Of a stretch of DNA of 64,000 bases, positions 1 through 7,130 are shown in pieces; the first letter of the stretch is position 1; the number at the start of each line of letters is the position of its first letter. The DNA comes from Nostoc foliaceum FACHB-393 (GTDB lineage: Bacteria; Cyanobacteriota; Cyanobacteriia; Cyanobacteriales; Nostocaceae). The stretch spans positions 103,670-167,669 of the forward strand of contig NZ_JACJTD010000014.1 of the NCBI RefSeq assembly GCF_014698505.1, given 5' to 3'. The position numbers and the translations under genes were made by a program. The notes beneath the pieces were generated by a model. That model was given only the letters and a program-made list of their open reading frames with translations, was not told where the DNA came from and did no database searches.

Positions 1-678
1 ACTAAAGGCGGTTTAACACTTTATGTTGAGCCAGACTGCCATCTAGAATCCAGTAAGAAATCTACCAAAGTGGGTGACATGGTAGCAATCTGGATGCCCA
101 AAAATAGAATGCAAAATGGCTGTTACTTAGCAGTTAGTAATGTCGGACAGGAACGGCAAAGTAACCCCGATGCTGATTTGGGAGCAGGGCGAATTTACTT
201 TAACTTTACGCCATCTGGTGCGATCGCTCTCATGGAAAGCTTGACACTGCAATTGAATGCAGCCTCGATTCCCTTTTGCTTTCAGGTTCTCCACAATCCC
301 AGTGCATACGGACGCTATGATTCGGGGCTACTCTACTTTGAACTCCCTGACTATCCAGCAATCCGCACAATCCTTCAGGCTATTTATCCAGAAAATCAAT
401 CCTATTTCCAACCCGAAATTCCCTTGTTTACTAAATTTTTAGCACCAGGATTAGGTTTAGCCGAGGAACCAACCCAAAAATTTGCGGCGCAAGAAAGTTT
501 CGGGATGAACCGTTGCCAAATTGTCGCTAATGCTTTGTTGGAAGCTTGGCAAAAAGGTAAAAATGCAATGGAGGAACGGATGAGGACGATTGACCAACAC
601 TTTGCACGACACCTAATAGATTTACAGCGTCCTTATCTTAATCCCAGTTCTAAAGATATATATAAGCCGTTAAATTGA
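1..678 (+). CDS. T3SS effector HopA1 family protein (3' part)
   Basis: The reading frame is open from the first base, so the gene starts outside the window; the ATG at 70 is internal. The visible 225 codons match the C-terminal half of the HopA1-like domain found in cyanobacteria. Seen are the phrase LFTKFLAPGLGLAEEP, then SFGMNRCQIVANALL, and the terminal YLNPSSKDIY block. The domain was named for a Pseudomonas type III effector, but cyanobacterial members sit in genomes without a type III system, and their role is unknown; some adjoin phosphotransferase or peptide-modification genes. It converges with exonuclease III, with a strong hairpin between them. Family assignment is from recalled conserved blocks; function is open. 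Confidence 0.75.
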   Translation, partial: TKGGLTLYVEPDCHLESSKKSTKVGDMVAIWMPKNRMQNGCYLAVSNVGQERQSNPDADLGAGRIYFNFTPSGAIALMESLTLQLNAASIPFCFQVLHNPSAYGRYDSGLLYFELPDYPAIRTILQAIYPENQSYFQPEIPLFTKFLAPGLGLAEEPTQKFAAQESFGMNRCQIVANALLEAWQKGKNAMEERMRTIDQHFARHLIDLQRPYLNPSSKDIYKPLN

Positions 679-685
679 TGACGAG

Positions 686-717
686 TGGGTAGTGGGGCAA
701 TACCGCCCCACTACCCA
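686..717. terminator. bidirectional hairpin between convergent genes
   Basis: A perfect 13-bp inverted repeat (686-698 and 705-717) with a 6-base loop lies between two convergent stop codons. No long T-run follows on either strand, so it is terminator-like by position and stem strength rather than a textbook intrinsic terminator. Confidence 0.6.
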
Positions 718-718
718 T

Positions 719-1501
719 TCAAAATTCCACAATTACCGGCGTATGGTCGCTGGGTTGGGTTAATTTCCTGGGCGCGACATCGATAATGCAACTTGTAGCA
801 CGCTCATAGAGGATAGGTGTGAGATAGTGATGGTCAATCCGCCAACCTAAGTTGCGACGGAAGGCGGCGGCGCGATAATCCCACCAGCTATAATTTCCGC
901 CTTCTGTATTGAATTTGCGAAAAGCATCAGCAAATCCCAATTTCAAAATATCGCGTAAGGCTTGGCGCTCTGTTTCTGTCGCCATAATGTGATTTTCTGT
1001 ACTCACTTGCTCGTGAATATCTTTATCTTCCAGGGCGATATTGAAGTCTCCGCACACACAAATTGCAGATTCTGACAGTACCAACAATCGCAAATACTCG
1101 TGTAACGCTGTCAACCAGCGCAGTTTGTATTCGTATTTTTCAGTTCCTACCGCTGCACCATTGGGAACATATAAGTTAACAATCCGAACACCATCAATTA
1201 CACCTGTAATCACCCGTTTCTGCTCATCCCATTCGTGGTGTAAATCTGGCAAAATCGCCCTAAAACCGCTACTTACGTTTACGAGTGGCTGGCGGCTAAT
1301 CAGGGCTACGCCGTTATAAGATTTTTGTCCTGACATATAAAGGTTATAGCCTAACTGCTCAAAAGGCGATCGCGGAAACTCAGCATCCATAACCTTGGTT
1401 TCTTGCAAGCAGAGAACATCAACAGGATTATTAGTTAACCAATCAGTAACCTGTTCTAGACGAGTGCGAATTGAGTTGACGTTCCAAGTAGCGATTTTCA
1501 T
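719..1501 (-). CDS. xth: exodeoxyribonuclease III
   Basis: AP endonuclease/3'-5' exonuclease of base-excision repair, cytoplasmic. The 260-residue protein has the full endonuclease/exonuclease/phosphatase fold signature set in order: ATWNVNSIRTR at the N terminus, CLQETK near residue 30, LYVPNG near 110, GDFNIA near 150 with the catalytic Asp, RIDHH near 220, and the terminal SDHTPV with the catalytic Asp-His pair. Length is normal for the family (about 255-270). The start is an ATG at 1501. It is transcribed away from the GT4 gene, with a roughly 450-bp divergent spacer. Confidence 0.95.
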   Translation of the reverse strand: MKIATWNVNSIRTRLEQVTDWLTNNPVDVLCLQETKVMDAEFPRSPFEQLGYNLYMSGQKSYNGVALISRQPLVNVSSGFRAILPDLHHEWDEQKRVITGVIDGVRIVNLYVPNGAAVGTEKYEYKLRWLTALHEYLRLLVLSESAICVCGDFNIALEDKDIHEQVSTENHIMATETERQALRDILKLGFADAFRKFNTEGGNYSWWDYRAAAFRRNLGWRIDHHYLTPILYERATSCIIDVAPRKLTQPSDHTPVIVEF

Positions 1502-1956
1502 TAGTTATCAGAATTTTTTGAAAATTAATAATTACAAATTATGTAATTATTGTACAATTACTTAATATTTAAAATTTCTTTTCTATTTCCCAATTACGTT
1601 TAAACAAAGCTTTAATGACTTGATCCCATTCAATATTTTAGTATTTTCAGCTACAAAATATTCAAATTTGTAAGTTACGCTACAAAATATTCTACTTCAT
1701 TATGATCCCCAAGACAGATACAACAAGCAATAGATTTGTTATAGGTTAGAAGTGTAGCTCAGGGTTGACTTTTACCGATAGTCCGTTAGATTTGTCGGCA
1801 GAAAATTTCCGGTCTGGTTAACCGTTATTGTGCTTTTAGTAGCCTGTTAGGTTAATTTAAATGTCAAAAGAGTAAGTACAAATGCTCTTTACTCATAAAA
1901 TAATGATGCAACTCATTATATTGAGGACAATTTCATAGACTGAACCAATAAAACTT
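1502..1956. other. divergent intergenic spacer
   Basis: AT-rich spacer between the divergently transcribed xth and glycosyltransferase genes. It must hold both promoters. I see no convincing small ORF, tRNA or strong hairpin. AAAATATT-type runs recur near 1640-1690. Confidence 0.5.
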
Positions 1957-3027
1957 ATGAAAATCGCTCAAGTTGCCCCCTTATGGGAAAGGGTTCCACC
2001 TCCTAATTATGGAGGAATAGAACTGGTAGTGAGTCGCTTGACTGATGAACTTGTTCGTCGCGGTCATGAGGTAACCTTATTTGCCTCTGGCGATTCTCAA
2101 ACTTTGGCTCATTTAGAAGCAGTTTATCCACGTGCATTGCGCTTAGATCCAAATGTCAAAGAGTATGCAGTGTATGAAATGCTGGAACTGAGTCAAGTTT
2201 ACCAACGTGCTACCCAATTCGATATTATCCATTCTCATGTAGGGATTTCGGCACTACCTTTAGCGAGTTTGATAACAACAACTTCTACAGTCCACACACT
2301 GCACAATAATTTTACAACGGATAACCGTCACGCATTTAGCTACCACCAAAAACAACCATACATCAGCATTAGTAACTCGCAGCGTCAAATCGATCTCAAT
2401 TATATTGACACGGTTTATAACGGAATTGAGCTGGCAGATTATCCATTCGTAGCCCAACCGTTAGAACCTCCATATTTGGTATTTTTAGGTCGTTTTTCGC
2501 CAGAGAAAGGGCCACAACATGCGATCGCTATTGCTAAACAGACCGGTTGGCGCTTGAAGATGGCAGGAAAGGTTGATGTTCAAGACTCTAAGTTTTTTGA
2601 ACAAGAGATTGCCCCTCTCATAGATGGTCAGCAAATTGAATATCTAGGCGAAATCAACCACGCCGAAAAGACTGAACTTCTAGGCAATGCTGCCATAACT
2701 CTCTTTCCCATTAGCTGGCAAGAACCTTTTGGGTTAGTAATGACTGAATCAATGGCAACTGGGACACCAGTGATTGCCATGAATTTCGGTTCCGTACCTG
2801 AAGTGATTGCCCACGGCAAAACAGGTTTTATCTGCAAAAGCTATGCAGAAATGGCGGCAATGATTCCACTAGCTTTGGAACTCAATCGTCAAACCTGTCG
2901 AAAACATGTAGAAAACAATTTTAGTGTTAGCCAAATGGTTAACGGATATGAAGCTGTTTACAGACAAATTATTACAGACCGCATAGAATCGAATGGCCGC
3001 ATTTATGCAGCTAACATCCAGTTTTAA
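1957..3027 (+). CDS. glycosyltransferase family 4 protein (copy 1)
   Basis: GT-B-fold retaining glycosyltransferase that probably moves a sugar from a nucleotide donor to a surface polysaccharide, lipid or compatible-solute acceptor; the substrate cannot be read from sequence. The N-terminal domain opens with IAQVAPLWERVPPP then YGGIE, and residues about 20-40 carry RRGHEVTLFASGDS. The C-terminal donor domain has FLGRFSPEKGP near 175 and the EPFGLVMTES E-x7-E motif near 255, both family hallmarks. It has 356 residues. It is strikingly similar, with nearly the same opening residues, to the minus-strand gene at 14938-16023, so the two are recent paralogs. The zinc-ribbon gene follows after 54 bp. 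Confidence 0.85.
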   Translation: MKIAQVAPLWERVPPPNYGGIELVVSRLTDELVRRGHEVTLFASGDSQTLAHLEAVYPRALRLDPNVKEYAVYEMLELSQVYQRATQFDIIHSHVGISALPLASLITTTSTVHTLHNNFTTDNRHAFSYHQKQPYISISNSQRQIDLNYIDTVYNGIELADYPFVAQPLEPPYLVFLGRFSPEKGPQHAIAIAKQTGWRLKMAGKVDVQDSKFFEQEIAPLIDGQQIEYLGEINHAEKTELLGNAAITLFPISWQEPFGLVMTESMATGTPVIAMNFGSVPEVIAHGKTGFICKSYAEMAAMIPLALELNRQTCRKHVENNFSVSQMVNGYEAVYRQIITDRIESNGRIYAANIQF

Positions 3028-3081
3028 TCAACTGCTTTTTTTACTTAGTTTAAACAATAATTTTTTAAGGAGGACATTGGT

Positions 3082-3267
3082 ATGAGTACGAGAGCCAACA
3101 CCTGCCCATGCTGCGGTGGTTCCCTCCTGCGTCATGCCCGTCATGGTGAACTGTATTGGTTTTGCCTGTCGTGCCGACTAGAAGTACCGCTATTAACTGT
3201 TACTCGCTTGCCTAATGCGGATACCCGGAACACTGGAGTGGTTCCCCAGCCAGCGGTGAATACATAG
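3082..3267 (+). CDS. small zinc-ribbon-like protein
   Basis: A 61-residue protein with a CPCCGG knuckle near residue 8 and a CLSC knuckle near residue 29, spaced like a zinc ribbon. The strong AAGGAGG ribosome site 8 bases before the ATG supports real translation. The C-terminal half is polar and low in structure. It follows the GT4 gene on the same strand and could be co-transcribed. I do not recognise a named family. The ribbon implies zinc binding, perhaps with a nucleic acid or protein partner, but this is inference. Confidence 0.7.
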   Translation: MSTRANTCPCCGGSLLRHARHGELYWFCLSCRLEVPLLTVTRLPNADTRNTGVVPQPAVNT

Positions 3268-3327
3268 TTTTACAGCATTTTAGATTAATAAAAGCCTACT
3301 AGATAGATAGAAATCAAAACTGATTTT

Positions 3328-3388
3328 TTTAAACCTATCAACTAGCTTCAACTGGTAAAATCAGATGGAGCTAATTGATAGGTTTAAA
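3328..3388. repeat. 14-bp perfect inverted repeat spanning a start codon
   Basis: The arms TTTAAACCTATCAA (3328-3341) and its exact complement (3375-3388) flank the ATG at 3365 of the alcohol dehydrogenase gene. In mRNA this would form a 14-bp stem with a 33-base loop holding the start codon, and the right arm lies inside codons 4-8. It could be a translational control element or a protein-binding palindrome. Confidence 0.6.
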
Positions 3389-4414
3389 GCTTTGTTAGCA
3401 GCCTTACTTTATGGTCAAGAAGATTTACGCCTAGAGAAAGTTGCTGACCCCACTCCGGTAGCTGGCGAAGTTGTGATCCAAGTGGGGGCAGCAACAACTT
3501 GTGGTACAGATTTGAAAGTCTGGCGGCGTGGTGGTCATGCCAAAATGCTGATACCGCCGACGCTGTTTGGTCACGAAGGTGCTGGACGAATTGTTGCCTT
3601 GGGTGCAGGCGTTACAAATTGGCAAGTGGGCGATCGCATCGTCGCTAATAATTCCGCACCATGCATGAAGTGCTTTTTTTGTCAACGCCAAGAGTATTCA
3701 TTATGTCCAAATTTGACCTGGAATAACGGGACTTTTGCGGAATACCTGAAAATTCCTGCACCGATAGTAGAGCATAACTTGTTGCAGATTCCCGATGAGT
3801 TGCCGTGGGAATTGGCAGCGATGACAGAACCTTTAGCTTGTGTATTGCATGGTATAGCCCGTTCTAATATTAAGCCCAAAGATAAAGTCGTCGTTTTGGG
3901 AGATGGAGCAATTGGGTTGATGTTTGTGGCGGCATTGAGTGGGAAAGCTGAGGTATTGCTGTGGGGAGGTAATAAGTATAGGCTAGAAATTGGTCAGAAA
4001 TTGGGTGCAGCCCAGACTTTTAATTATCATCAAATCCCAGATATTCCCAATGTGGTGAAAGAACTCACCCAAGGATGGGGCGCAGATGTAGTGATTGAAG
4101 CCACTGGTGTACCAAGTGTTTGGGAAACTGCGATCGCCTGCGCCCGTCCTGGTGCAACAGTCAACTTATTCGGTGGATGTCCACGGGATACCAGTATTAC
4201 CGTCAATACAGAACAGCTACACTATAGCGAACTTACCCTCAAAGGAGTGTTTCATAATACACCAGAGTATGTGCGGAAGGCGCTGGCTCTGATCGCTAGT
4301 CGCAAAATCCCCTTTGAGTTACTTATTAGTGAACACCGACCATTAAAAGATTTAGAACAGGTGTTTTGTGAGATGAAGGCGCGTCAAGTAATAAAGGTAG
4401 CGATGATTCCTTAG
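3365..4414 (+). CDS. zinc-dependent alcohol dehydrogenase (MDR family)
   Basis: Medium-chain NAD(P)-dependent dehydrogenase. It has a catalytic zinc CGTD motif near residue 49, GHEGAGR near 71, and a structural zinc loop with four cysteines in CMKCFFCQRQEYSLC near 101. The Rossmann VVLGDGAIGLMF lies near 180. Its 349 residues are typical. Subfamily looks like the sorbitol/threonine dehydrogenase-like type; substrate unknown. The start is odd: related proteins usually begin close to KALL..LLYG, whereas here an extra MELIDRF precedes, and this extension overlaps a 14-bp inverted repeat. The true start may be different or the 5' end may have been remodelled. It converges with the cupin operon 32 bp downstream. 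Confidence 0.85.
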   Translation: MELIDRFKALLAALLYGQEDLRLEKVADPTPVAGEVVIQVGAATTCGTDLKVWRRGGHAKMLIPPTLFGHEGAGRIVALGAGVTNWQVGDRIVANNSAPCMKCFFCQRQEYSLCPNLTWNNGTFAEYLKIPAPIVEHNLLQIPDELPWELAAMTEPLACVLHGIARSNIKPKDKVVVLGDGAIGLMFVAALSGKAEVLLWGGNKYRLEIGQKLGAAQTFNYHQIPDIPNVVKELTQGWGADVVIEATGVPSVWETAIACARPGATVNLFGGCPRDTSITVNTEQLHYSELTLKGVFHNTPEYVRKALALIASRKIPFELLISEHRPLKDLEQVFCEMKARQVIKVAMIP

Positions 4415-4446
4415 TTTTGTGCGGAGTACAGCAGATACATAGCATA

Positions 4447-4833
4447 CTAACTCTTTGACATTCCAGCCAATGCAACACTATCGCCTGGCTTTGAAGGCCA
4501 TCTGACAGTAAGAATAGTGCAATCGGACTCAGCAACCCACCAATGAGGCACACCTGCACACCAAAGAACATAATCACCTTCACAAGATAATAAAATTTCT
4601 CTATCTTCAAATTGCAGGCGAAATTGTCCATGAATGAGAATTGAAAGAGTAGCGGCTTGGTTATTAACTGCCCAATCAGTTCTACTGTCACCTGCTTGGT
4701 GGATAGCCCATTTTACTTCTAGCATTTCCGTGGAACGCGGATCGTCTTCAGGGGTGATAAAGTGACCCATGAACCATCCCCAACGATTTTCACCTTCAAC
4801 GACAGCGTTTCCATAAACAACTTTAGGCTGCAT
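4447..4833 (-). CDS. cupin-domain protein
   Basis: A 128-residue single-domain beta-barrel protein (starting at the second ATG-type codon; a GTG lies one codon earlier). It shows cupin-like features: ILIHGQFRLQF (strand motif 1), then GDYVLWCAGVPHWWVAESD, where the PHWW segment resembles cupin motif 2. It probably binds a small molecule or metal, but the first His pair of classical cupins is replaced, so metal binding is unsure. It is the last gene of a minus-strand operon, and its start overlaps the end of the preceding small ORF by 11 bp, implying translational coupling. Confidence 0.65.
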   Translation of the reverse strand: MQPKVVYGNAVVEGENRWGWFMGHFITPEDDPRSTEMLEVKWAIHQAGDSRTDWAVNNQAATLSILIHGQFRLQFEDREILLSCEGDYVLWCAGVPHWWVAESDCTILTVRWPSKPGDSVALAGMSKS

Positions 4834-5035
4834 CACTTAATCCCAAAGAAGGAACCAAAATTTGTCCGTTGTAACCCGCTTGGTTGTATTGTTCCAGGAC
4901 ATGAGTTGCAATACGTTTGCTTTCTCCTGATGTAACCAAAATCTCCGCTTTCTCAAGCAAAGGCATCACCCGGCGTTCTAAAGTCCGAGTATCTAAAAAT
5001 AAGATATGCTCAGTATCAGCCAAGCTAGAAGCCAA
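4823..5035 (-). CDS. hypothetical protein, 70 aa, possible remnant
   Basis: Open frame between the M24-like gene and the cupin gene, overlapping the latter by 11 bp. The only start is a TTG at 5035, with no clear ribosome site; the frame stays open about 48 bases further upstream into the M24-like gene without an ATG or GTG. The protein has a plausible fold-like pattern (HILFLDTRTL, then AEILVTSGESKRIA), which reminds me weakly of a sugar-kinase or TIM-barrel segment. It is either a small translationally coupled protein or the stump of a larger gene. Confidence 0.4.
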   Translation of the reverse strand: MASSLADTEHILFLDTRTLERRVMPLLEKAEILVTSGESKRIATHVLEQYNQAGYNGQILVPSLGLSDAA

Positions 5036-5040
5036 TTGTT

Positions 5041-6129
5041 TTAATTGTACAAAGGCACGGGGCGTAACCTTCCTTCTACCTCAACACTAGGAAAATTTGG
5101 ATCAAAAGTCAGATTTTCCAACTTTCCATCCTTGAGAATCACAAAAGTGTCTTCAACCTTTGCCCCTGGTAAACTGGGATTCCAAGCAACAGCAATACCT
5201 TCTGTCAAAGTATCAGTAGTAGTTGGATTTGCGACGATTTCTCGCGCTAAATATCCAGTGGTTCCTCCTTGGTGATGTTCGCGGATGGCATTAGGAAATC
5301 CATGCTGCTCATAAGCCTGAGCTAGGGCGTGATAAACTGTATCGAGAGTGGTTCCGGGTTGGCACAAATTCAAAACTACTGCTTCTATTTCGCGCACATG
5401 GGAATGCAATTCGGCCCGTTCGTTTGAAAGCTTACCAAAGCAAACAAATCTAGTCAGATTTGCATACAAACCGTAACCTCTAGCGCAAAACACCAGCATC
5501 GCTTGCCGTCCAATCTGTTCTCCTGTGGGTGTCGCATGACGGTATAGCGGTAAACGCCTCTCACCCGCTACCAGTGTCAGCGCTGGATGTAACCCTTTCG
5601 CCCATAATGCCTCTGCACCCGCACCCGCTAACTGATATTCTGTCCAAGTTGGCTTGGCGGCTTTGAGTACTTCTGTCATGGCAACGCTCGCTTTTTGCCC
5701 GATTTGGCGATATCGCTCTAATTCACTTGACACCATTACCCGTTTATGTGATTGCAGAGATACGGGTAACGGCTTTTCTAAATTGGAGATCGGACTATCG
5801 CTAAGTAGTTTCCCTCCGGCAGTTGCATCACGAACAAAAGACTCACGGGCAGCAGCATCAGCCCAAGGGTTGAAATGCACCTTAAAATTAGCTGGTAGTT
5901 CTTCATCAATAAGACGCTGCGCTTCTATTTCATCGGTTAATACCCAAGCATCTTCAGTAGTTACTAATACTTCTGCTACGCCAGTTTCAGCGGTAAGCAG
6001 CACGGTGTTAGAAGCGCCAGCTGTCGCCCAGGCAAACCAGTCTGTTCCGCGCAAACGCACGCCTTGCACTCCGGTTTCACGCAAGGTTTGCCTGATTAAC
6101 TCTAGTTTTTTGGAGACTTCTTCGTTCAT
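5041..6129 (-). CDS. M24 (aminopeptidase P-like) family protein, metal ligands missing
   Basis: A 362-residue protein with a creatinase/aminopeptidase-P-type N-terminal domain (about 1-135) and a pita-bread domain (about 140-345). The landmarks are recognisable but altered. Where active M24 enzymes have the two Asp ligands (SDxTR), this has LYANLTRF. The Glu of EPG is replaced in AWNPSLPG. Only the HHQGGTTGY histidine and the final KVEDTF glutamate remain. I infer it is not a dinuclear metallopeptidase and may be a non-metal hydrolase or binding protein. First gene of the minus-strand operon with the 70-aa ORF and the cupin gene. Confidence 0.75.
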   Translation of the reverse strand: MNEEVSKKLELIRQTLRETGVQGVRLRGTDWFAWATAGASNTVLLTAETGVAEVLVTTEDAWVLTDEIEAQRLIDEELPANFKVHFNPWADAAARESFVRDATAGGKLLSDSPISNLEKPLPVSLQSHKRVMVSSELERYRQIGQKASVAMTEVLKAAKPTWTEYQLAGAGAEALWAKGLHPALTLVAGERRLPLYRHATPTGEQIGRQAMLVFCARGYGLYANLTRFVCFGKLSNERAELHSHVREIEAVVLNLCQPGTTLDTVYHALAQAYEQHGFPNAIREHHQGGTTGYLAREIVANPTTTDTLTEGIAVAWNPSLPGAKVEDTFVILKDGKLENLTFDPNFPSVEVEGRLRPVPLYN

Positions 6130-6413
6130 ACAAAATTAGTAACCACAGATGAATACAGACAATTATCAGATTCATCTGTGTTTATATGCGTATGTCTATG
6201 GTTTGAAAAAAACGTGGGTACGGTATTATATTGAGTTTGGCATTCAATATTTGCTTAGAAGAGCGTATTCGGAATTACAAATTCACTTCATATTGAGTAA
6301 CCCCTCTAGATGAAATGCACATCGAGCCAAGGTAGTTCTCAAGAATGATGTAGTTATTAGTAAATATTTGAAATTATGAAAGCGCAGGAGCTACAAAGAC
6401 ATGAAAAAAGCCC

Positions 6414-6656
6414 ATGAAATCCCAAGAGACTCAAAACACAACAACAGAGAATAATCGCCCCGTTGCAGAGGACACGCCTAACTATATAAATCCCGAAGAA
6501 CCTGGAAAATCTGAGCCTATGACTCAGGTACAAAGGGATAATGTAATCACCAATCAAGACTTACCTGATCCACGAGTTCGCTATGGTTTTACCCTGGTTA
6601 TATTGGCGGCTTTCTTATTTGTTGTCGCCATTTATTATGGAATTATTAACCCCTAA
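6414..6656 (+). CDS. small single-pass membrane protein
   Basis: An 80-residue protein with a polar, acidic N-terminal 55 residues and one hydrophobic segment (FTLVILAAFLFVVAIYYGII) at the C terminus. It is probably a tail-anchored thylakoid or plasma-membrane protein. It lies upstream of psaB on the same strand but 474 bp away, so co-transcription is uncertain. I do not recognise a named family. Confidence 0.55.
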   Translation: MKSQETQNTTTENNRPVAEDTPNYINPEEPGKSEPMTQVQRDNVITNQDLPDPRVRYGFTLVILAAFLFVVAIYYGIINP

Positions 6657-7130
6657 GCAATTCCCCTAATTCAGCCTCACAAGAAGTCAAAACTGTTGGT
6701 ATCATCCGTTACTAAGTTTCTTGAAAACTTGAGCTTAATATTTTGTTATGTATTGCCTAGAGAATGAATATTTTTATGCTACACTTTGGCAAAATTTTAA
6801 GCTCATTTTCACGAGGAATTTGGCAACCTTTGCGGCTTTGGGACTGTATGTAAGACTACAAGCTCATTTAATAAAAATATCCTCCAATAGTTAGATGGAA
6901 TTGATAGTCATTAATTAGTTTATTACTTTTATAGAAATGAATTGCATCATACCGCCTAATGATGTAAGTCCAAAAATTAAGCCTGTTTTACCCTCAATAC
7001 TCACCAGCTTTTGCTATTTAGATTGACCTCCAATTTAAGGCTGAAAGGGTGCTGATTCAATTGTAAAAAGTTGCTAGCTCACTAAAACTAGTAACTTGGA
7101 TTAGCGTTTAAGGAGATGTAATTAAATTGC
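6657..7130. promoter_or_regulatory. upstream region of psaB
   Basis: AT-rich leader with no convincing gene. The last part contains the psaB ribosome site AAGGAGATG about 14 bases before the ATG. The length suits a light- or nitrogen-regulated promoter, but no operator could be assigned by eye. Confidence 0.45.

Noticed and set aside
5654..6139. Plus-strand 161-codon frame opposite the M24 gene
   Set aside because: Serine-rich antisense shadow; the minus-strand gene has family motifs.
6764..6853. Twenty-nine-codon frame before psaB
   Set aside because: No match to known small photosystem subunits, and no ribosome site.
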